This document shows, in pieces, positions 1 through 5,158 of a DNA stretch of 8,447 bases. Origin of the DNA: an uncultured Ruminococcus sp. (lineage in GTDB: Bacteria; Bacillota; Clostridia; Oscillospirales; Acutalibacteraceae). The stretch covers positions 1-8,447 of the forward strand of contig CADBRK010000152.1 of NCBI GenBank assembly GCA_902797065.1, in the 5' to 3' direction. A model generated the notes under the pieces. That model was not told the origin of the DNA, searched no databases, and was given only the letters and a program-made list of their open reading frames with translations. How positions within the stretch are numbered: the first letter of the stretch is position 1; every line of letters starts with the position of its first letter. Position numbers and translations under genes: made by a program.

Positions 1-424
1 TAGATACAGCAATAATTTTTCCGCTTGCTGTGCTCAAAAAAATAAACCATTTGCCGATCTTATCGACAGAGAAAACGACTTTACCCAAGACACGATCATA
101 AGTTATGGGTGCGTCCGATGTGTTATTTGAAAGACCTTGTGTAGTTATATAGCCTTCCTTATCTATGTCTATAACTCTGTGCGTAACGGTAGTACCGCTG
201 CTGTTCAGCAGGAAAGTAATATCATCGCCGATATGTATATCTTCAAAAGGAACAGGTTTAATAACGACCAGACACCCTACCGGAAGATCGGGTTCCATAG
301 ACGGTGTTTTGACAGCCATAAAATTCATCCCGAAAAAGCCTCTCAACACAGTTACTCCGCCGAACAGGAGAATCATACCGACAATAGCTATCCACGATAA
401 CACATTGATTATCTTACGGATCAC
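1..424 (-). CDS. sipW: SipW-type signal peptidase I (partial, C-terminus beyond window)
   Basis: Membrane serine peptidase of the ER/SipW type, expected to cleave signal peptides of the two secreted proteins encoded just upstream. The 141 visible codons start at a GTG, 10 nt after an AGGAGG (435-440), and this G is shared with the TAG stop of the preceding gene, so translation is probably coupled. A hydrophobic segment at about residues 7-31 would anchor the protein. The catalytic serine is Ser42 in PSMEPDLPVG, and the base is His82 in TVTHRVI; the His in place of Lys is what marks the SipW/ER class. A conserved region with YDRVLGKVVFSV follows. Where many relatives have a GD-N motif, this reads GLSNN (97-101), with an Asp at 104 that could serve instead. 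The frame is open at base 1, so the C-terminal end, including any second membrane helix, is not visible. The class is secure; the exact substrates are inferred from context. Confidence 0.9.
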   Translation of the reverse strand, partial: MIRKIINVLSWIAIVGMILLFGGVTVLRGFFGMNFMAVKTPSMEPDLPVGCLVVIKPVPFEDIHIGDDITFLLNSSGTTVTHRVIDIDKEGYITTQGLSNNTSDAPITYDRVLGKVVFSVDKIGKWFIFLSTASGKIIAVS

Positions 425-984
425 TATGTTCCCGCCTCCTCATATTGCTCCCATACCGTGAGGTATTCATCGGCCGGATGATCTGACTCGTGATCTGTAT
501 GCTGTACAGCTTCGCCGTATACATAAATATCAAAATCTATCAGATCGTTTTCATCTGTTTCTTCCTTTATCTCAACTTTTTCAAATAAGGGCGTTGTATT
601 CTCCCCGGGCTGCAGCAGCTCGGTATAGTAGTAGAAGCCATCACTCTGAAGCTCCCATTTATCGCCGATTTCCAATGGTTTACAAAACGCTTTTGCTTTA
701 TTATCCGAAAAATCGGCAGACATCCTGACATAACATGGTAAGTTACCGTCGTTCCGAATATAAGGAGCTTTTTTAAAGGCTATTCCGGGTTCAAGCTTCT
801 TTGGCGGAATATAATCTTTACCGATTTCTTCGACAACAGTAATGACCGTCTCACCGACCGTGAATGAGTTTTTCGCCGAACGTTTTTCGGTAAGATAAGA
901 ATATGTTACACCGAAAGACCCGCCGAGCAAGCCAATGCATACCGCCGCCGTACAAAGATATTTTAACGTTTTTTTCATCTTCAT
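424..984 (-). CDS. SipW-dependent signal peptide protein (TasA/camelysin-like surface protein)
   Basis: A 186-residue exported protein, probably a surface or matrix-fibre component. The N-terminus (MKMKKTLKYLC, then a hydrophobic stretch to about residue 25) is a signal peptide of the SipW-cognate kind: GGSFGVTYSYLTEKRSAKN followed by SFTVGE, the usual small-residue/aromatic cleavage zone leading into the first beta strand. The mature part contains KAPYIRNDGNLPCYVRM, resembling the PxxxNTGxxxAYVR strand of TasA-like proteins, then an acidic C-terminal half ending LTVWEQYEEAGT. Two cysteines occur in the mature region (CYVRM and AFCKP). ATG is preceded by AGGAGG (992-997), which overlaps the stop of the upstream gene, and the stop overlaps the GTG of the signal peptidase by one base. 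The order substrate-substrate-peptidase matches sipW/tasA-type operons. Whether it forms fibres, caps them or anchors them cannot be told from the sequence. Confidence 0.8.
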   Translation of the reverse strand: MKMKKTLKYLCTAAVCIGLLGGSFGVTYSYLTEKRSAKNSFTVGETVITVVEEIGKDYIPPKKLEPGIAFKKAPYIRNDGNLPCYVRMSADFSDNKAKAFCKPLEIGDKWELQSDGFYYYTELLQPGENTTPLFEKVEIKEETDENDLIDFDIYVYGEAVQHTDHESDHPADEYLTVWEQYEEAGT

Positions 985-995
985 TGCAGCACCTC

Positions 996-1658
996 CTATT
1001 CGGATGACGACATGAGCAATTCAAACGCTGCCCTCATGTTTTCAAGAACATCATCACCCTGAACGGGTAACGCATCCGACTGTATAGCATAGGCGATAAC
1101 CGGCATTTCAAGCTTGGTATTCATAGGTATCTCGCCCTCAAGCATATTAACAAACCTTACTTTATCATCCTTAAACAGCGTAGGGGTTTCGCTGCCGGGC
1201 GCTAACGGCTGTTTTGTATAAGCATAATACCTTATATTCGACATACCGTCTTCCGATTCGCTTTGATCCATCAATGACCAACCGTCATTGATCTCAAACT
1301 CAAAAAGCTCTGCGCTGCATACATCGAGGATATTATCATTATCATCTACAAGCCGAATATTGTTCTTAGGAACCGTGACTTTCAGATATACATACAGATC
1401 GTTGCTTCAGTTATTAATTATTTTCGGATCCTTGGGGACTTCCCTCGAAGGATAAACGATCTTATCGTCATTATCGAGTGCAGACCATTTTTCTTCAACA
1501 AGTTTAATGCTGATATTTGAGAAAGTAAACACGTTTGTTTTTTCGGATAAAGAGACAGTAAGCATTGCGCTTGTAGTGCCAACGATCACACTGAGTATGG
1601 AAGAAACGATCAAAATACTAAGAAATATATTGCTGAAAAACAGCTTTTTTAATTTCAC
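996..1658 (-). pseudogene. TasA/CalY-like SipW substrate interrupted by an in-frame TGA
   Basis: One reading frame of 221 codons runs from a GTG (1658; ribosome site AGAGAGG at 1666-1672, 7 nt away) to TAG at 996-998, broken only by TGA at 1407-1409. The first 83 residues hold a hydrophobic signal segment and the SipW-type sequence TTSAMLTVSLSEKTNVFTFS, then EVPKDPKIINN. After the stop the frame continues SNDLYVYLKVTVPKNN, ELFEFEINDGW, KQPLAPGSETPTLF, FVNMLEGE and KLEMPVIAYAIQSD. These are the conserved blocks of TasA/camelysin family proteins in the correct order and spacing. The family pattern NTG-xND-AYV places the TGA at the conserved glycine, which a single G-to-T change in GGA would explain. 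Full length without the stop would be about 220 residues, usual for the family. It could be a recent nonsense allele, a base-call error or, much less likely, a recoded codon. Its stop overlaps the ribosome site of the next gene, so the early stop may lower downstream expression. Confidence 0.78.
1407..1409 (-). other. Premature in-frame TGA at a conserved Gly position
   Basis: Codons on the minus strand read AAT AAC TGA AGC AAC GAT. The following 136 codons stay open in the same frame to the TAG at 996-998 and encode clear family sequence. TGA ends other genes in the window (at 5145-5147 and 2588-2590), so it is a normal stop here. Confidence 0.85.
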
Positions 1659-1738
1659 AAAAGCACCTCTCTTTCAGGTTGATCATGCTGAAACTCTTCT
1701 CCTATGACCTTAAGTAAAAATACTATTACTTGTATATA

Positions 1739-1767
1739 ATTATAACTCAACTTTCTGATGTTGCCAA
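1739..1767 (-). promoter_or_regulatory. Sigma-A-type promoter of the SipW operon
   Basis: On the minus strand TTGGCA (1762-1767) is separated by exactly 17 nt from a perfect TATAAT (1739-1744). Transcription would start near 1732, giving a 5' leader of about 74 nt before the GTG at 1658. This lies in the short gap between the IS remnant and the operon and is the best promoter match in the window. No operator could be recognised. Confidence 0.75.
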
Positions 1768-1806
1768 CATTACAGGAACACGGCTTTTGAATGAGTAGAA
1801 TTATTA

Positions 1807-1824
1807 TTAAGGCAACACCGCATA
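1807..1824 (+). repeat. Left terminal inverted repeat plus TTAA flank
   Basis: TTAAGGCAACACCGCATA is the exact reverse complement of 2404-2421. The first four bases are probably the target duplication and the inverted repeat proper begins at GG (1811). Similarity decays after 14 element bases. Confidence 0.85.
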
Positions 1825-1845
1825 GTAGCCCAAACCTAAAAAATG

Positions 1846-1854
1846 TGATATAAT
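1846..1854 (+). promoter_or_regulatory. Extended -10 promoter of the transposase remnant
   Basis: TGATATAAT is a perfect TGn-TATAAT extended -10 element, with no convincing -35 upstream (1826-1831 reads TAGCCC). The ATG at 1861 is only 6 nt beyond the -10, so a transcript would begin at or very near the start codon and be essentially leaderless. Confidence 0.5.
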
Positions 1855-1860
1855 AAACAC

Positions 1861-2310
1861 ATGAACAGACAAATGACGCTGGCAGAAATGAACGATGAGT
1901 TTGGTTCAGCCAGAACCAATAAAAGAGAATTTTTAGAGAAAATGGACAGCATAATTCCATGGGTAGAAATAATAAAAATCGTATAGCCGCACTATTACAA
2001 AGGAGAGCGCAGCAAGAGACCCGATGAAATAAAGAAAAATAAGCAGGGCAAGAGAATCAAGTACATCATAAACAGAAGACTGTAATCGATCAAGAAGCTC
2101 TCGAAGAGCGGGCAATACAAAGCAAAAAAGAGAGAGCGTCAGAAGTTGTCCGTTCGCAGTAAGGTTGAGCATGTTTTCGCAGTTATAAAAGGACTTTTCG
2201 AATATCGGAAAACACGATACCGAGGTCTGCGAAAACAGACATCAAAAAACTACATAATGTTCGCATTGGCGAATCTGTATCTGGCTGACAGAAAAACTCT
2301 GTCGGCTTGA
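1861..2310 (+). pseudogene. IS5-family transposase remnant (internal deletion, two stops)
   Basis: A single frame from ATG 1861 to TGA 2308-2310 has 149 codons, interrupted by TAG (1984-1986) and TAA (2083-2085). The start reads MNRQMTLAEMNDEFGSART, then REFLEKMDSIIPWVEI and PHYYKGERS, the conserved N-terminus of IS5-type transposases. It then jumps directly to GKRIKYIINRRL and the conserved C-terminal block (SIKKLSKSGQYKAK, VRSKVEHVFAVIKGLF, RKTRYRGLRKQ, MFALANLYLADRK). The central part of roughly 200 residues, which holds the two catalytic aspartates of the DDE domain, is gone, so no active enzyme can be made. Frame is kept across the deletion junction at about codons 55-58. The TAG falls where relatives usually have Glu (YY-preceding EP/EPH), consistent with GAG-to-TAG. 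Both stops and the deletion indicate an old, inactive copy. Confidence 0.85.
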
Positions 2311-2347
2311 TTCTGTTTGCCTTGCGACCAAAAAAGGATATACTCTG

Positions 2348-2379
2348 GCACTCGGCTGTTTGGTCGGGTGCTTTTCTTT
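2348..2379 (+). terminator. Rho-independent terminator after the transposase remnant
   Basis: GCACTCG (2348-2354) pairs with CGGGTGC (2365-2371), including one G-U wobble that exists only in the plus-strand RNA, and is followed directly by TTTTCTTT. It lies inside the element, 37 nt after the transposase stop. Confidence 0.6.
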
Positions 2380-2403
2380 ATGTCGTTGGTATTATTTTGG
2401 ATT

Positions 2404-2421
2404 TATGCGGTGTTGCCTTAA
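2404..2421 (-). repeat. Right terminal inverted repeat plus TTAA flank
   Basis: TATGCGGTGTTGCCTTAA is the exact reverse complement of 1807-1824. It marks the right boundary of the element at 2417, with TTAA at 2418-2421. Confidence 0.85.
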
Positions 2422-2441
2422 CTTTTAGTCAGAAACCACCA

Positions 2442-2469
2442 ACAGCCGCCCCAAACACGGAGCGGCTGT
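2442..2469 (-). terminator. Hairpin downstream of the asnB operon, possible terminator
   Basis: A perfect 8-bp inverted repeat, ACAGCCGC/GCGGCTGT, encloses a 12-nt loop. On the minus strand it is followed by TGGTGGTTTCTG, only a weak T-rich tail, and on the plus strand there is none. It is about 120 nt beyond the stop at 2588, so it is the best candidate for ending the asnB-ATP-grasp transcript. The rest of the 2418-2587 spacer shows no gene; a small AT-rich palindrome (2582-2598, TTACAAT/ATTGTAA) overlaps the stop codon. Confidence 0.4.
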
Positions 2470-2587
2470 CTTACATTGTCTGCATAAATTGTTTATTCAC
2501 GTCAAAAACAGAGTGATGTAGATACCGAGAATACGCCATTATAGAATGATTTTTTGATGATTATTTGAGTGCCATCAGGATTTACAA

Positions 2588-5158
2588 TCAAATTGTAATA
2601 AGCAAATGTTCGTTCTGCACGTCGTTATAAACTTCACATTTCCTTTCGCTGACGTCATATACCTTTACAATATCTGAAAGCTTTTCTCCCCCGTCAAAGC
2701 TGCCGACAATATTCGGAGACGACACAAGACTTTCAGGTGAAAATTGAATGGTTTTCCGGTCGTTGAATATCGCTGTGTAGAGTATCTCGGCTTCGACAAG
2801 GTCCTGGAAAATGTGACTTCCGTATGAAAGCTCGGGGTTATAGCCTGCTTTGGATTCCTCAGTTTCGCAGATGATATCAAATGCGCTTATATCAGAAAAT
2901 GCAGTCGGAACACCAAGCTCCGGCGAAGAAGTTCCGATACGTCCGGGAACTATCAGCATCATGTGTTTGTTCTTATCACGATAATACCAGTTTATGCGCC
3001 CGATAAGAGATGCAACGGAGTGCTTGTCTTTATACGGCATATTGTAGTACATGACCGGATCAACATAGACGACCGTATCTATCCGTGAAGTTTTGACCAT
3101 TCCCATCGAAGAGCCTTTGCTTTCAAGCAGAATATGTTCCCGGGGGATATTCCGGGGAATTGAAGTTCCCGAGGGATTTTTCTGTATTTGCAGAGGACGG
3201 CATTGAAGAAGATCGATCGAATACTCTCCGTTGTCGGATATATTGATGGTGAATTCCGTGTCTACCGGATATTCATACTCTTTTTGAATACAGCCAAGCA
3301 TTCTTCTGATCTTTTCCATAAGCGACGTATTCTTCACAAGACCGGCGCAGGAAATGAACTTGACATCGCGGTTATAGCCCATTTCACGCATTGTCCTTTC
3401 CGTATCAAAGTCATGCTCAAGCAGTATCCGATCAAGATATTTTGGAATAAACGGCTGCATCGCATCAAGCGTGAGTCTTTCCATGCAATGTTTGGTCATG
3501 TTGATAACTTCCGCTTTCCCTTGGGAAAATTTATGCTTGTCGGAAGATGTAGAGTAAATGTTTCTTTCCGGCATATCAAGGTTTACTATGCGGGGATATG
3601 AACCCTCCGTTCTGTCTACGGCAGATGTTCCCAGACCCATTACAAGCCTTAGCATTCCCACTGTAGGATCGGAATCCTTCATGATACGATAAGGACTGTA
3701 TGAGTATCCTACTCCCGCCGCACAAGGCATATAGTACGACCCGTAATACGAGCCGGAAACGCGCTGGATCAAAAGCGCCATCTGCTCGTCGCGTTTGTCA
3801 AGCCCGCGGCGTTTTCTGTAATCGAGCGCCGACAAGCTCATTGTGCTTGCGTAAACCGTTTTGATCGCATTCTCTATCTCATTCAGACGTTCTTCGACGC
3901 TGCCCCTGTTTACGCAGAAAACCGACTCGTATTTACCCGCAAAGGCGTTGCCGAAACCGTCCTCAAGAATACTGCTCGAACGAACGATGTAAGGGTCTTG
4001 TCCGTAATACTCGATTATGCGCATAAACTGATCGCGCATTTCTTTGGAGAATTTCGCCTCGCACAGCTTATTTGCAAACTCCTCCGCGAGAGTAAAATAC
4101 CCGTCTTCGGTACACTGCTTAAGGTGCAGATTCCAAAGGTCGTTGTCAACTATATACGTATAGAATACGTCCGAGCCGACATAAAAGGAATCGTGCGGTT
4201 CGAGAGTATCAGCAATATCGGATTCCCTGTTCCGGATGATCTTCCTTGCAAGAAGCATACCGCAGGATTTGCCGCCGATCATTCCCGTTCCGATCATGTG
4301 GTTCCTTACATCGAAGTAGTCCTCCGGACGGAAGTTTCTCTTCACCAGCACTCTCATTCTTTCATCACGCGTCATCATGATATTACACATCTTGCTGCAT
4401 TGTTCCGTAATATCCATGCCGCCGGCACGCATTATCTTTACTCCGTTGAAAAACTTATCCCATGCGTCGGAATACTGTTCCTCTGTGCTGCGCTGTACAC
4501 TGCCTAATGTCTGGTAGAATCGGCTCGATTTCACACCGTCCAGAATAGGCTGAAAGCTGCCTGTCGAGGGGTTATATATATGCGGCAGAAACATTGTGTC
4601 CGAATGTCTGTTCCATACCTTTTCGGGACGCACATAGATATTTCTGCTGTCCGAATACACGTCGAAGAAAAGCTGCGTGGTATTAAGGATTTTATTGATC
4701 GCCTGAACGGAATGATTCCCTCTGATGATAGGAAAGAAGGCCACGGTGTCCAATGTGAAAAGGAACGGACACGTTACTCTGAAAAAATTACCCATCATAA
4801 GATCGGTTGCCCATGCTGTCTGAAGCTCCGATAGACAGTCAAATACATAAAAAGCGTCTTTGCCTTCTTTTTCTATCATGTTGTGTATAGCTACTGTAAA
4901 TGTTTCGAAATTTTGTGAAAGCGGGATTTCTACAACCTTTACCTCGGGATATTCGCTTATGATCGGTTCATGACTTGCAAACCGGAAATAGATAATGTTT
5001 CGTTTGTCTTTGATCGCCTGCTCGATGTACGGCTTTGCGAACAGACGAAACTCCGATAGCTCCGAGACCCGCCATACTACATTGTCGCCGAGCCTGATGT
5101 TGTCGATTGCGGTGTCCATCTCGGGAATACCGGATAAGACCCGTTCAAATGCTGCCAT
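2588..5158 (-). CDS. PEP-synthase/PPDK-type ATP-grasp protein with degenerate RecA/KaiC-like N-terminus
   Basis: This 856-residue cytosolic protein has unknown substrate. Residues 1-180 resemble a KaiC/RecA-like fold: VLSGIPEMDTAIDNI matches the KaiC opening GIPGLDEL, and DAFYVFDCLSEL (101-112) is a Walker-B-like strand. The P-loop is absent, since GDNVVWRVSE stands where GxxxxGKT should be, so this part probably does not hydrolyse ATP. Residues about 290-660 form a pyruvate phosphate dikinase N-terminal ATP-grasp domain: IGGKSCGML (294-302), YIVRSSSILEDGFGNAFAGK (390-409), PVDTEFTIN (631-639) and DLLQCRPLQ (649-657). The family's phosphohistidine domain and PEP-binding barrel are missing. 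Instead residues about 690-800 carry an uncharacterised domain with IVPGRIGTSSPELGVP and NPELSYGSHIFQDLVEA. The ATG follows AGGAGG by 9 nt and overlaps the asnB end by 14 nt, so coupling with asnB is likely. A role in transferring phosphate to an unknown acceptor is inference only. Confidence 0.8.
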   Translation of the reverse strand: MAAFERVLSGIPEMDTAIDNIRLGDNVVWRVSELSEFRLFAKPYIEQAIKDKRNIIYFRFASHEPIISEYPEVKVVEIPLSQNFETFTVAIHNMIEKEGKDAFYVFDCLSELQTAWATDLMMGNFFRVTCPFLFTLDTVAFFPIIRGNHSVQAINKILNTTQLFFDVYSDSRNIYVRPEKVWNRHSDTMFLPHIYNPSTGSFQPILDGVKSSRFYQTLGSVQRSTEEQYSDAWDKFFNGVKIMRAGGMDITEQCSKMCNIMMTRDERMRVLVKRNFRPEDYFDVRNHMIGTGMIGGKSCGMLLARKIIRNRESDIADTLEPHDSFYVGSDVFYTYIVDNDLWNLHLKQCTEDGYFTLAEEFANKLCEAKFSKEMRDQFMRIIEYYGQDPYIVRSSSILEDGFGNAFAGKYESVFCVNRGSVEERLNEIENAIKTVYASTMSLSALDYRKRRGLDKRDEQMALLIQRVSGSYYGSYYMPCAAGVGYSYSPYRIMKDSDPTVGMLRLVMGLGTSAVDRTEGSYPRIVNLDMPERNIYSTSSDKHKFSQGKAEVINMTKHCMERLTLDAMQPFIPKYLDRILLEHDFDTERTMREMGYNRDVKFISCAGLVKNTSLMEKIRRMLGCIQKEYEYPVDTEFTINISDNGEYSIDLLQCRPLQIQKNPSGTSIPRNIPREHILLESKGSSMGMVKTSRIDTVVYVDPVMYYNMPYKDKHSVASLIGRINWYYRDKNKHMMLIVPGRIGTSSPELGVPTAFSDISAFDIICETEESKAGYNPELSYGSHIFQDLVEAEILYTAIFNDRKTIQFSPESLVSSPNIVGSFDGGEKLSDIVKVYDVSERKCEVYNDVQNEHLLITI

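Larger units (their letters stand above)
1811..2417 (+). mobile_element. Internally deleted IS5-family element (607 bp)
   Basis: The element is bounded by matching inverted ends beginning GGCAACACCGCATA and flanked on both sides by TTAA, which fits the YTAR-type 4-bp target duplication of the IS5 group (though TTAA is itself a palindrome). Inside is a transposase frame with recognisable N- and C-terminal ends but no middle. Intact IS5-type elements of this kind are roughly twice as long or more. Both ends are preserved, so it could in principle be moved in trans by a full copy elsewhere; that is inference. The subgroup cannot be fixed without a database search. Confidence 0.8.

Noticed and set aside
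137..461. Plus-strand frames opposite the signal peptidase gene
   Set aside because: The minus strand encodes a clear SipW peptidase with Ser and His motifs; the opposite frames have no recognisable sequence.
996..1274. A separate small gene starting at TTG 1274
   Set aside because: The same frame extends upstream with conserved family sequence to the TGA at 1407, and there is no ribosome site near 1274. It is the 3' part of the broken TasA-like gene.
1407..1409. Selenocysteine or TGA-to-Gly recoding in the TasA-like gene
   Set aside because: The family has Gly, not a redox Cys, at this position; no selenocysteine-type stem-loop was noticed just after the TGA; and TGA is the ordinary stop of asnB and the ATP-grasp gene, which rules out a general reassignment.
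2307..2516. A 69-codon plus-strand frame across the right end of the IS element
   Set aside because: It starts at the transposase stop, crosses the terminator and the inverted repeat, and has no ribosome site or family resemblance.
3998..4507. Plus-strand frames of up to 169 codons inside the ATP-grasp gene
   Set aside because: They lie entirely opposite a gene with clear domain motifs, show no family features and are best explained as antisense shadows.
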